This document shows positions 1 to 11,582 of a stretch of DNA of 64,000 bases, one piece after another. The DNA is taken from contig CM055870.1 of assembly GCA_029582165.1 (NCBI GenBank), positions 47,386,513 to 47,450,512 of the forward strand, written 5' to 3'. Below the pieces are notes generated by a model that was not told the DNA's origin, ran no database searches, and saw only the letters and a list, made by a program, of their open reading frames with translations. Source of the stretch: Portulaca oleracea. Its lineage: Eukaryota; Streptophyta; Magnoliopsida; Caryophyllales; Portulacaceae. How positions within the stretch are numbered: position 1 is the stretch's first letter; every line of letters begins with the position of its first letter. Position numbers and translations under genes: made by a program.

Positions 1-2873
1 ATAAAAGATTTCAAGTCTGGTCATAACAACTAGACTCTTTATTCCAAACAAAACTCTAACATTCATCCTCACTGCTAGTTCCCATTTTCATCATAGAATT
101 CTTTACTTGAAAATAAAACATTTAAAACATGAGGAGGATTCAATAATGTCTACCCCTAATTGTCAAAACAATTTCAAATCCATTTCAATTCATTTTAGGA
201 GCAGAAGTGAACAAGTCAAAGTTTTTCACAAATCATTTTACCAAACCAACCATAACCATCTTTTAGCAGAATTATTAAGCGAGCGGAGCTTGCTTATTTA
301 CCCCTCAAAGTCCAAGCCTTCGCATATAATCATATCTCAATATCACAATCTCAATCTCAATCTCATTCTCAATCACACGGATGATCATCTATTACACACA
401 CGTGCAAACACTTAACCTTGGGGAAGTAGCACTTAACATACATCCCTGATCTTTTGACAACTCCCCTATAGGATGTCGTGAACATGGTCATTGGGGGTGT
501 TGCCCGAACTCACATTTACGTCTCATTTGAATTATTAGTCAAGTTTAATGCTTTCACACCTTTCTACATCTCAAACAATCAACCCCAATTTTCAAACCAT
601 TACAAAATCACACATAAAGGACTGTCCACATTTAACCAACTCAAAAACATAATTTGACATCCAAAATAGACAGTCAACTTTCAAAATGAAATCCCCTTTC
701 GGAAAGCAAATTCCAAAACACATTCAAAACCATAAAACACGTAAAGTGCATTCCAGTGGAGATTATGACATAGATATTACCTGACAATCTTCTCTTCACT
801 TCACGAATACATTTGAGCCCACTAGAACGGACGATCTAGATCGTGCCTAAAATAAAATAAATTTCTATAATTAATACGCGTCGTACGGAGTTAGCACAAT
901 CTACTTCCTACCTAACTAACCCCTAGGAACACTATAAGGTTTCCATCATTCATGAATTAACATTTTAAAACTAATTCACATATTTCAAATAATTAACATA
1001 TTACAAATAAAACAATATTTTCCACACTATAACACATTTACCAAAGAGTAAAACTGGGCAGACTGCATCACTTGCATTGCAAGGACCATAACTTAACATC
1101 TTGACACCCTATAGGTATGGTTTTGGACTTTCTGGAAACCTCGGGATGTCTACTAAAACTCTTATGTGATCATGAGACCTAAAACACACTCAAAGATTCC
1201 CAAAAACAATTAAAACTTCAACTGGTCTAGTTCAAACCTAGGTCCAGTAACTGGGTCATAACTCAACTTATACACCTCAAAAACCTGATCCGTAAAATTT
1301 CTATAAAGCTAACACACTAGGAAACTTCCAGACTTAACGGTAATGTTAGATCTTGACTATACAATTTATGGTGAGTGTTGTAGTATGACTCATCCATTCT
1401 GTCCTAAAACTGATTTATTTTTATTTTGGATTTTCGATCCTAACTCTAATCAAAACATCCCATGACTCCAATTTGGGCCTCTAACAGCCTACTAAAGTCA
1501 AATACAACGCCCTTCACTCCCTAACATAACCAAGGTCAAACCACACACTCACTAACACAAAAACTCACCTAAAATATTTAAATTTCAAATAAACATTTTC
1601 TTTAAAACATAACGTAGAGATCAACATAAAACTCGAATTTTCGACATTGAAACCGTATGGAAATAGTTCACACACAACAAGGGTACTAAACCCTCACTCA
1701 AGACCAAAATTGAAGCATTTTTAAATAAAGAAAATCGATAAACTCGTAGTAACAATATCACACATGATAATAATCAAAATAATATGATTAATACATCAAG
1801 ATCAAATCTTTACTAATCACAATATAATTTAATTTGCAAGAACAATAAGAAGATTTAAACAAGACGCTTTTTAAAAGGATATAATGTAATAATTACAAAC
1901 TTAAGGTCTTAACTCAAATTTCTCAAAACTTACTCACACTTTGTGAAATACTTTTAGGACTAAAACACACTACATTTAAAACTTACCCACATGCATCATT
2001 AATCAATAAGAACACATAAAATCAGATTACTTACTTAACCAAAACCTACATCATGCAAAATCTAATACGAACACCAACCCTAGACATAATCTGATCCCAA
2101 CACACAAGATTAATCATAACTCATACATATGAGTAACTAATAAATAACTTATAATCATAATAATCATGCATAAAACAATCATAAACACAAATTACATGCA
2201 ATTTATTTCAATAACACTTCCATGAATTAACCCGAACCAAACTCTAACATGATTTACATACAATAACCAAAATACCTCATATATATGACCAAATATTACT
2301 AATTTAAACTCCAAAAACTGTACACTTAATACCACCAAATTAACGCCATGAGATATATATGATTAACGTGAATAAAACTCATATTGCAAGCAATTAATAA
2401 TATGAATAATACTGAAAACAATATAGTGATAAAGCAAAAGAATAATAACAGCAGGTTTTAGGGTTTTACTTAGAAGGGGTATACAGCGACGATGTCAGTG
2501 ACGACGAGGGCGTCGGACGGTGGTGGTTGGAGTTCGAGGCAGCAACAACGACATCAACAGCAGCAGCAGGAGGATCTGTCGCATCTGGTCGATGCGCGCT
2601 GTGATTCCACTGACAATAGCGGCGATGCGACAGTCGTATGGTGTCCGGGAGTTGGCGCCGACTTCGATAGGACCCTCTGTGGCGGCGGACGAAGACAGCC
2701 TTGGTGGTGGTGCGCATGACGATCGAAACAGAGGGGAGAGAGAGGGTCGAAGAGAACGAAAACAGAGAGGAAAAAGGTCGGTGGCTGCAGCGGCTGCGAC
2801 AGAGTGCTCAGGCGACGGCGACGGCTTGCAGGTGGTGGCGCGGTGGCCGGCTGGAGGTTGACGGCAACTACGC

Positions 2874-2879
<6 letters not shown>

Positions 2880-2915
<36 letters not shown>
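2880..2915. repeat. (GA)n microsatellite
   Basis: Uninterrupted GA dinucleotides follow the GC-rich patch of the LTR-like block. It is responsible for the RE-repeat tails of the small open frames that cross it. Confidence 0.9.
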
Positions 2916-2917
<2 letters not shown>

Positions 2918-3029
2918 GGAGAGATTAGGTTTAGGGTTTAGGTTACTAATATTAACCTTATATACTAATTAACGTAATTTAGAAAAAGTTTGGAAAATAA
3001 TTATCTAATAATCTGCTACTATTAATAGC

Positions 3030-3658
3030 TAGGGGTGAGCAGAAAAATCGGGTATCCGGATTTGGATCTAGATTCAGAACCAGTTGGATCCAGTGGATCT
3101 GGATCTGGATCTAGATCTTAGTCATCTGGATCCGGGACTGGATCCTAAAATTAGGATCCATTTGTAAATGGATCCAGGATTGGATCCGGACATCTAGGAT
3201 TCAGAACCGGATCCGGTATCCAGGATCCATATAACTATTTAATACAAAAATTATTTAGGTCTTTAAATTAAATGATGAGAAACCATGTTCCAAGCCCAAG
3301 TGATGAGAAAGCTTAATTTTGCTTATAACTTAAGTCGATATTCCTTTAATCCTCACCGCCGTAGATTTTCCTCTCTTTTATACCTCTCCAGATTGAAGTT
3401 GGAAGTAGTGACTAAGTGGAATATCATTGAAATTTATAAATTGTAGTTGGCAGCGTAAGTATAAAATTTTGGACAGTGATAGTGAGTTTCCAATCCGGGT
3501 ATCCGGATCATTCCTGGTGGATCCGGGACTGGATTCTAATTTTAGGATCCAGTTTGAAATGGATCCACGGCTAGATCTTAAAATCAGGACCTGTTACTAA
3601 ATGGATCCAGGACCGGATCCTTAAATTTTAAGGAGGTACCCGGTATTGCTCACCCCTA
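3030..3658. mobile_element. Non-autonomous hAT element rich in GGATCC motifs
   Basis: The termini are TAGGGGTGAGCA (3030) and TGCTCACCCCTA (ending 3658), a perfect 12-bp inverted repeat. It is flanked by an exact 8-bp target duplication, TTAATAGC, at 3022-3029 and 3659-3666. An 8-bp duplication with such ends is the signature of the hAT superfamily. The 629-bp interior has no transposase frame and consists largely of diverged GGATCC / TCCGGATC motifs. It sits inside the LTR-like block 1-3966 and is therefore younger than that block. Confidence 0.9.
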
Positions 3659-3966
3659 TTAATAGCTATAAACAAAAATTATAAATTTTTATTTTCTCAA
3701 CTAATAATAACAATAATCTAATAATAGACATATAATTAAATAAAGGAAAACACATAATTCATCAAATATTAGCATATAAAATTATGAGAATAGCCCTACT
3801 TCCATGCACACACATGCGCGTAGAAAAAGACTATATTACCCTTGACAACCCCTCGACGGTCCTACGAGCTCAAATGTTAACAAATTAAACACAAAATAAT
3901 TAACGGAACGTAAAATAACACTAACAACGTAACGACAATTATAATCGAATTTTCCGGGGTTTTACA

Positions 3967-4506
3967 GTTAGACAATTACTCGTTGTACAATTTTTTTTGG
4001 ACTCTAAGACATTGTAATATAAGGGTGAGTGATGCATGTGCAATGAGAATGAATTCCAGTGATAATGACTTATAAGAGATCCTCCTTGGCAACGGGATGA
4101 AAATCATTTTGCAAGTTTTTTTGAAGTTTTAACTACATCTATGCCGAGCTAAAGCTCGTATGTTTGATTGGATCCATGTTGAATGACCCTAAAATATTAT
4201 TCAACATAGATGCAATTTTAGGATTATTATATTGCAATCAAATATCCCAAAAATCAATATACTAGCTTCTAAAAATTCTTTTAGTTCCTTTAAGGTGTCA
4301 AGCAAAAATTGAACCTATATGGTACCCTAGTTGAGAATATATACTCCTTCCAACTTTTTTAAGTGTACTAGTTTTTTCTCATTCTTCCAAACGGGTGTTA
4401 AGTTAGGGAGACAAATACAAGTATAAAAAATATAGGAAAATAAATCAAAAAATATGTTGAATGAAAACATGGGGGTATTAAGTTACAGAGACGAATACAA
4501 ATATAA
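3967..4506. other. Intergenic spacer, nothing recognised
   Basis: AT-rich sequence without a credible frame. A Stowaway-like edge (ACTCCTTCC near 4342) is present, but no matching second end was found. Confidence 0.5.
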
Positions 4507-4607
4507 GGGTCTGTTTGGAGAGATTTTAGGAATGAGATGAGTATGAAATTAGAATCTTTAGAGGGATGAGTATGGAATTAAATATCAAAATTGAAGTTGT
4601 TTGGCTA

Positions 4608-4667
<60 letters not shown>

Positions 4668-4866
4668 TATCCCCACCACCACCCACCCACCTACCATCCA
4701 TGTTTCCCCTATTGCAATTCGCAAGCCCTAGTTCAAATTCATCCCTCTACGTGAACTCCCACAGTCACATTGCCTATCACTCACATAATCTAAACCCCAA
4801 ATAATCAAATTCATCCACATTCTTCTCCATCTTCTCTTCCTTTCAATTGTAGGACCACCATGGAAG

Positions 4867-4908
<42 letters not shown>

Positions 4909-5278
4909 AAATAAAAAGGAGAAAGGTAGACGGCAACGTTGGTAGCTGATGGTCGACTATGGATGTTGATTAGGCAGGACCGGTGCATTTGCCGGAAAAG
5001 ATGGAGTCCACAACTACTAGTAAGGGTTGACAGTGGAGATGAAAGGACAAATTTGAAATGATTTTCTTTTTTCTTTTAATATTGGCAGTTATCCCTCAAG
5101 GAAACAATTTCATTCCCCCCTTCCCCATAAGTGGGAGGTATCTAATTCCCCCTCACTTGGGAGGAATTAGAAACCCCTTGGAATTATAATCTCATTCTAT
5201 AACATACTCTCCAAACAATAAGAAAAGGAATTAGATTCCACCTTAATCTCATTCATTTTTGTCTCTCCAAACATGGCC
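4507..5278. mobile_element. PIF/Harbinger-like MITE containing (ATT)n and (CT)n tracts
   Basis: The left end GGGTCTGTTTGGAGAGA (4507) pairs imperfectly with the right end TCTCTCCAAACATGGCC (ending 5278). A 3-bp target duplication TAA flanks it (4504-4506, 5279-5281), which fits the TWA preference of PIF/Harbinger elements. Inside are an (ATT)n tract at about 4609-4669 and (CT)n tracts at about 4866-4908. No transposase is encoded. The small frames across the tracts (poly-Ile or poly-Tyr) are artefacts. Confidence 0.7.
4609..4669. repeat. (ATT)n microsatellite
   Basis: About 20 perfect ATT units inside the MITE at 4507-5278. Confidence 0.95.
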
Positions 5279-5281
5279 TAA

Positions 5282-6566
5282 ATAATTATAGGAAAATAAA
5301 TGATAAAAATGTCAAAAAATATGATGAATACCAATGTGGAGGATTTTATTATTTTTTTATGAAAGGTTAGAATTAAACTTAGGTAACTCCTCAAAGGTTT
5401 GATTAACTAGGGTCTTTCATTTGAAGCCCTAGAAAACCCTAGCCTCCTCTTTTTTTTTCTCTAGAAAACCATAGCCTCCACTTCCTTGGTGGGACTGCCA
5501 TTGATTCTTTTGTCGATGGTAAGCCCCAACTTGATTGATTTCTACTCCAATTGTTAGTGTGGTTTTAGTCTCTCCTTTTGTAAGAGTTTTTTTTTTAATT
5601 GTACCCTTATTCAGGATTTTTAGTCTCTTTCTAGAGTTTTTGTTCAGTTGGTGTGGTCTAATATGTTGGATGAAGATCTACTTTCAAATTGCTATAGCAC
5701 GGGTTGTGAGGTTCTCTGTCAATGGTAAAGATGCAGAGTCATCGAGGAAAGATGCAGAGTCATTGAAGAAATCGGAGTCGAACACCAGTAAGATTAGTAT
5801 TAGTTATTTGGAAGTTGAATTTCAAATCCCTGTTTTAGATCTACAATTGTTCAATCACGATTTTCATTGTAAGTGTCGTATGGCTTGCTTAATGAAATCG
5901 TTATGTTTGCTTTCAAAACAAAAACAAAAAAACTCTTCAAAGGTTAAATGTAATGAAAATATGACATAGAACTAATTGGGTTGTTGAGGGCAAAATCGTT
6001 ATACTTGAACTAAACTAATTAAGATGGAAGTCTGAATACCAAATCTATTAACGCAAGTTGATGTTAAATATGATTTCAAATAATATAAGAATTAGTAATA
6101 ACAAATAGCGAACAACCCTAAAAGATAGAGGAATTAAAAATGGTGAGAGAACAATTATTCGAATGGTAGACCTTAAGCAAATAAATAAATGAAAATTGGA
6201 TTCGAATGATATTTAGAGTATATACTCAATGATGTCCCATCAAAAGATAATTTTCATTTTTTTTACAACCAAAATATAAAAACAAAGTAGAGATTATTGA
6301 TTTATTGGCATACAAAAGCTGAAAGTACGGATTATTATTATTATTATCCAATTTTCCTAAATAAATTTATTATGAAAGAAATTTATATGACAATTAATTA
6401 TTGCAACAATTATAAAAGTGACAATTATTACTACAATTTTGTAACTTGAGTACTATGACTACTACCCATAATTTTCATCACACAAATTGGTTTATGTCAA
6501 TATATGAATATATGGGATGTCATAAATGAAAAAAAGGTAATTGGTATATGAATGAAAATAGATATA
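5282..6566. other. Spacer with an unsupported 144-codon frame
   Basis: An ORF at 5535-5969 follows a pyrimidine-rich stretch with AAACCCTAG-type motifs (5430-5480) like those in plant 5' leaders. The frame starts very hydrophobic, contains a short in-frame duplication (KDAESSRKDAESLKK) and resembles no family I know. It might be a decayed gene fragment. I do not call it a gene. Confidence 0.3.
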
Positions 6567-6820
6567 CTCCTTCCGTTCTACATTATTTGTCCTTTTATTG
6601 ACTATCGCGGTCTTTAATGTTACTTTTGATTGATAATTTTGTATATAAATATTTTATTAACAGTTGCATTATTATACTTTTAGTATAATATTTTTGTTAT
6701 GAACCTAACGGTAGTAATTTTGTTTAACAAATTGTTGTATTTATTGAGAAATTCGTTGTCAAGATTTTTTAAGTTTGACTGCATAATTTCCAAAGAGGAC
6801 AAATAATATGGAACAAAGCT
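6567..6820. mobile_element. Stowaway-like MITE (diverged)
   Basis: The left edge CTCCTTCCGTTCTACATTAT and the inverted right edge (GGACAAATAATATGGAAC, about 6797-6814) are imperfect inverted repeats of the CTCCCTCCGTTCC type. A TA lies at the left flank (6565-6566) and at the right. The interior is AT-rich and non-coding. Confidence 0.55.
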
Positions 6821-6847
6821 AATAATAAAGATAAATATCATATTTGA

Positions 6848-7711
6848 GGGGGTGCTTGGCAACCAACTGTTGGCTGTTGGTTTTTTTTTTTTTTTTTTTT
6901 GGTGTTGGCTGATTTGTTAGATGTTTGACTTTTGCATGTTTTGTTAGCTATTTTTGTTGACTGCTTGTGTTACTTATTTGTGTAAAAAGTGTTTGGTAGA
7001 GTTAGTTGTTTGTAGTATGATTTTTTTGTTTGATTTCCAATTATACCCTTAGCTTTATTTTCGGTACTTTTTTTAGCATTACGAGTTTTCAATTCACTTT
7101 TAGGTTTTTTCCTCCATATTTCTAGTATTTTCTTATTGATAGACTTTTTTCCGTCATATATGTGTGTTCGACAAATAATCACTGAAAAATTAGTATTTGT
7201 AGTAATAAGCTAATAATAAATTGTTCATTTATTGCCAAATTTTCTTGAGTAAGACTAACTTTTTTTTATCTCAATTTTCTTTTACAATTAATGTTGATAT
7301 TTTATAAATGTTTATTCCAAATTTACTTTTAAAATTTTTATTAATTGCAAATATATTTTTTATTATTACATCTTGGATACCAACATGGTAATCTACACTA
7401 TAAACAACCAAAAAATTTGGATGGTAATTTTGATGAAATAAAAATTAAAAGAAACAACCTTACATAATTTGGATGATAGTTTTTGTAATTTTTATGAAGT
7501 GCATTGTCAATATGGTAATTGATATTCCAAAAAGCCAAAAGCCATTTAAAAAAAGCTACTCTTTGTAGCTTTTTACAAAATGGCTTTTCGGAGTAAAAAG
7601 CCACTTCAATTCGCCAACGTACCAAACACTCTAAATTGGTTTTTAGAATAGTCAAACAGCCAAATGCCCCCCCAAAAAAGTCATCCAAAAAGTCATGCGC
7701 CAAACACCCCC
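6848..7711. mobile_element. MITE with GGGGGTGYTTGGC termini
   Basis: The left end GGGGGTGCTTGGC and right end GCCAAACACCCCC are inverted repeats with one mismatch. The flanking triplets are TGA (left) and TTA (right), an imperfect version of the TWA duplication of PIF/Harbinger elements. Poly(T) lies near 6882-6900. No coding frame is credible. Confidence 0.6.
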
Positions 7712-8672
7712 TTAGTCACAAAAATAAATAATTAAGGATCGATAAATAATGAACCCTTTAAATTTTCTAGCAATTACTACTATCAAAAGAGTAGATTAAT
7801 TGAACGGGATACACATTTCCACATTCAAAGAATATTTATTTAGTGACTTAAACAAATAGTTATAGCTCAGCGGACAAAAGTTTACAAAGGCCAATTAAGC
7901 CTATCCAGTTAAAAGATTTCAGCTATTAATAACAATTCAATCCAACATTAATCTTTCTCCACCGTCTCTATAATCTGCGTTGTCGCCCTTACTATCTCAC
8001 CCTTCAATAAAGTAATTTTCCGCTTCAAATCCATCAAAGCCTTGTGCCTACAACAACAAGAAGATGAGGAAGAAATTGACTTCCAATAATAACCCCCCCC
8101 CAAAAAAAATTCATAATTTCTCATTTTGTACATAAGGAAAACAATAAAGTAAAAATGAAAGATTTTCTATGGATTCTTCCTGGTATTTTCTAGGTATAGA
8201 TCTCAACGTCTCATCATAGTTTGCTTGTTTTCTCTCTTTTCAATTCAACTCCATCATAAAAAAATATACTCGATCAAACGATGATACAAAAAAACGTATA
8301 ACTGATATGACGATCAAACGAACTTACAGTGATGCAAAAATGACAAAATTTTCTCATAGAAATGGAATAACATAGATTAGGATTAATATATTGGAGAGAC
8401 TCTCAGAGTGTTTAGAAGAAGAATGAAAAAGAAGGAAGAGAGAAAAGGACCTTGAAGATGTTGTGGAAAGGGTGGTGGCCTACATTATCCAAAATTCATG
8501 AACCTCTTTCTTTAAGGCAATGTTGATGGAGATATGTACAAAACCCTTGATGTCGACACTTAGATGAAAGAGAAGAATTAGTAGTTGGGCCTATGCGTAC
8601 ATAATTTATGCGATTTAATTGACAACGTAGTCGACTTTGAAAGAATATAGGGAAGTAGTTATGGTAGAGATC
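7712..8672. other. Spacer, nothing recognised
   Basis: AT-rich non-coding sequence with a short poly(C) run near 8093. No gene or complete repeat was identified. Confidence 0.5.
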
Positions 8673-8954
8673 AGTGGCGGATCCAAGATTCAAAATCAGT
8701 GGAGTCAATAATAATTTGTTAAAAAAAATAATATTTAATAGTACTAGGTACATATAACACAACCCTAAAACATAAAAAACCTGCAAATAAAGCGGCGTGA
8801 GCGTCACAAAACCAACACAAGTGAAAAGTTAACAACTCTCCTAAATTCTACTTTAATCGCATTAATCCATTAATAAGTTTTTTTTTGGCTAAGAAGCGGG
8901 TATTGGTATACCCGAGATGTTTTTTTTTTCTTGTAATAAAAGTAGCTTTTTCAT

Positions 8955-9441
8955 TCAAAGATTATAATAATCCTCCATAATTACATCCAGGAGAAAAACA
9001 GGAGTAGAGGAAAACATAGTGATATCAATTTCCTGATGTAGACACCAAGAAGCCAGACGATGGGTCACTCCATTTGCCTCTCTCCATATCCATTTGATTT
9101 CTTCAATGCAGTTGTCCCTCCATTTGTCCCTAGTCTCGTCTGCCACTAGAGCCCAGGGGCCCCTCCCTGATGTCGCGTTATTGAGGAGGTCCACAACCCT
9201 TTTTGCATCACTCTCCAACACCCCTTTATCCACCCCCTTTTCTGCACATACATCTAATGCAAAAGCTATGACCTGTAATTGGGTGTATTCTGCCCTCCAC
9301 TTTCGATTCAACCTTCTGCAAGATGCCCAGATGAGAGCACCATCCCCTGTTCTTGCCACACACCCAAAGGCGACCACCCCCTTGGCCTCGTCGCAAGCCG
9401 CATCCACATTGATCTTTATTCCCTATAAACCTCCTACCCAC
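8955..9441 (-). pseudogene. LINE RNase H domain (RVT_3 type)
   Basis: Two overlapping frames on the minus strand carry a plant LINE RNase H: DAACDEAKGVVAFGCVART, AEYTQLQVIAFALDVC, LESDAKRVVDLLNN and WIWREANGVTHRLASW. The start of the domain is in a different frame from the rest, so a frameshift lies around 9400. In plant L1 elements this domain removes RNA from the RNA-DNA hybrid. It follows the zf-RVT domain directly, as expected. Confidence 0.8.
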
Positions 9442-10148
9442 TTCTCCCCTTGTTCCCCTCTTTGTCCGGCTGCGCCATTTGAACTCAGCTCCACAAATTC
9501 CTTGCAGGTTCTCACTGCCCTCTCTGCCACATTCCTTGGATCGATTCCTCTGGCCTTGTGTAGGAAGTCATTCCGCGCCCACCAAACACTCCATATTCCA
9601 TAGCACCATAACACATCAGCTCCAAGTTTCCAGCGTCTCCAACACGTGTGCAACCCATATTCCAGCCCACTACTTCCTTGTACATGTCGGACGTGGGGGA
9701 TGTGCAACAAATCCCAGACCTTATGCGTCCACTGACATTCCACCAAAGCATGGTGAACACTCTCCTCACGCTTCTGACAGATTGTGCAAGTTGATGATCT
9801 CACACAATTCCTTCGTCTTAAGTTCACCATCGTCGGGACAATGTCTTTATCCAGACGCCACATCAAATTTTTAATCCTCGGGTGCACCTTCAACGACCAT
9901 ATTTTCCTCCAAATTTCCCGGGTAGTAGTCACCGAAGGGGAGCCGTCTGCTTGGCTTTTAGCCAGGTGGTAGCTACTCTTCACAGAGTACTCTCTGTTTT
10001 TAGTATACAACCAATGGACTTGGTCTTTCCCCTTTCGCCGCGGTAAAGGTAGATCTAAGATTGCCTGCACTAACTCTTCATCAAAGAGGGACCATAATGT
10101 TTCGGTGTCCCATTCATTTTCTCCCCATTCTTTCATCAAATGCCCCAC
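9423..10148 (-). pseudogene. LINE ORF2 zf-RVT region
   Basis: A 241-codon minus-strand frame contains the zinc-binding reverse-transcriptase-associated domain: IWRKIWSLKVHPRIKNLMWR, then RRNCVRSSTCTICQKREESV and a VWWARNDFLHKARG tail. The Cys/His pattern C-x2-C...H-H is visible. It lies between the reverse transcriptase (upstream on the minus strand) and RNase H (downstream). Confidence 0.85.
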
Positions 10149-10179
10149 AGTCCAATCCTTCTTATCCTCGTCGCGACAG

Positions 10180-11577
10180 CTAATGAAATAACTCTCGTTC
10201 AGCGACCCATCTATTGCCCCACACCTTCACACTTTGTCCATCACCCACATTCCACCCCACTCCCTGTATCAATAAATCCCTCCCTTCGATGATACTTCTA
10301 AAGACAAAGCTCGGTTGAAAGCCCACTTTTGCTGTTAGTATACCTCCTCGAGGGAAGTAATGTGCCCTCATAAGGGAGCCTGCTAGGGAATCCAGCATTG
10401 TCAGCAGTCGATAAGCTTGTTTAGCTAGCATCTCCAGGTTGAAATACTTCATATCTCGAAACCCCATTCCTCCCCTATCCTTCCTAGTGCATAGCTCCTT
10501 CCATCGTATCCAGTGTAGGCTTCTCTTTTCTCCACCCCTGCTCCACTAATACTTACTCATCATGTTGTTTACTTCCTTATGAAAAGAATCTGGGAGCTTG
10601 AAAATGCTCATTACATAGAGGGGTATGGCTTGGATTACTGCCTTTAGCAGTATCTCTCTACCTGCTTGTGACACCCATTTCTCCTTCTACTCATGACAGC
10701 GAGCCCAAACCTTCTTCTCGAGATCTTCGAAGATGATTTTTTTTACCGGCCCACCAGAATCGGTTGGCCCAAGTACCGCTTTTGTTGTCGCATCTCATTC
10801 ATCCTCAACTTTGTCATTATCCGTTTTCTCCTATCCTCTCCCACATTACTACTGAAGAAAATTTCATATTTCTCCATATTTATTTGTTGTCCTGAGTACA
10901 ACTCATATCTTTCTAGGACTCGCTTCAGTGCCTCCAAATCTTCCCATCTATCTTTGAGGAAAAAGATACTGTCATCGGCAAATAGTAGATGGGTGATTAC
11001 CGGGGCTCCTCTACATATTTTGATACCCCGCCAATTTCCAGCCACTACTTCCCTGTTTATTAGAGCATTGAGCCCCTCCGTGACCAACAAAAAGAGATAT
11101 GGAGACAGGGGATCACCCTGGCGTAGTCCCCTTCTTGGAGACACTAAGCCCACTTACACGTCGTTCACACAGAAGGTGTACCGTGGTCACACACTGTCTA
11201 ATAATATTGATAAACTGCTCTGGGAAGCCCATTTCGCCAAGCACTCTCTCAAGAAAGCCCCACTCCACCTGATCATAGGCCTTGCTCATATCCACTTTTG
11301 CCGTTATCCAACCCTATTTACCCCTCTTCTTCCTCTTTAGCTGGTGGAAGACTTCAAAAGCTATCATCGCATTATCCGAGATTAATCTTCCGAGTATAAA
11401 CGCCGATTGGCGTTCATCAATGATGGAATCCATCTACGGCTTTAAGCGATTCACGATCACCTTGGATATTACCTTATAGAGCACGTCGGTGAGGGCGACG
11501 GGTCTCAAGTCTTTCATCTCTTGAGGGCGCTTGACTTTGGGAATAAGCGTTATGAACGTATAGTTGAGATTGGTTGG
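10180..11577 (-). pseudogene. LINE reverse transcriptase, C-terminal part
   Basis: Several minus-strand frames separated by stops and frameshifts carry reverse-transcriptase motifs: YTFITLIPKVKRPQE just inside 11577, DMSKAYDQVEWGFLERVLGE (11295 downward), GLRQGDPLSPYLFLLVTEG, and the active-site motif LLFADDSIFF in the frame 11153-10743. FADD replaces the more common YADD but is normal for plant L1 elements. The N-terminal part continues at 16696-16885 beyond the LTR insertion at 11583-16690. Confidence 0.85.
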
Positions 11578-11582
11578 CATGC

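Larger units (their letters stand above)
1..3966 (-). mobile_element. Right-hand part of a long LTR, probably a solo LTR (Ty3/gypsy-like), cut by the window edge
   Basis: No host gene is visible here. The block ends with GGGGTTTTACA at 3956-3966. Read on the minus strand this is a TGTAAAACCCCGG start, like the TGTAA.. edges of the elements at 11892-15407 and 19143-21173. As in 11892-15407, a GC-rich coding-like patch (2466-2870) lies several hundred bases inside this edge; its open frames overlap on both strands and match no family I know. A (GA)n run sits at 2880-2915. The other LTR end and the target duplication lie left of the window, so the element type is inferred from one edge plus resemblance. 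It is interrupted by a hAT element at 3030-3658. Confidence 0.5.

Noticed and set aside
107..415. 102-codon ORF near the left edge
   Set aside because: Low-complexity His/Asn/Leu-rich frame inside LTR-like DNA; no domain and no gene context.
2466..2928. Overlapping frames on both strands in a GC-rich patch
   Set aside because: Mutually overlapping, Gln/Arg/Val-rich and running into a GA repeat; explained as GC-rich LTR sequence.
4566..4988. Frames with poly-Ile, poly-Tyr or RE repeats
   Set aside because: Direct translations of (ATT)n and (CT)n microsatellites in a MITE.
5535..5969. 144-codon ORF after a leader-like stretch
   Set aside because: No family match, hydrophobic low-complexity start, no splice partner; kept only as a note.
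9094..9972. Plus-strand ORFs of up to 169 codons
   Set aside because: Shadows of the minus-strand LINE RNase H and zf-RVT domains.
10693..11340. 215-codon plus-strand ORF
   Set aside because: Antisense shadow of the LINE reverse transcriptase, whose motifs are on the minus strand.
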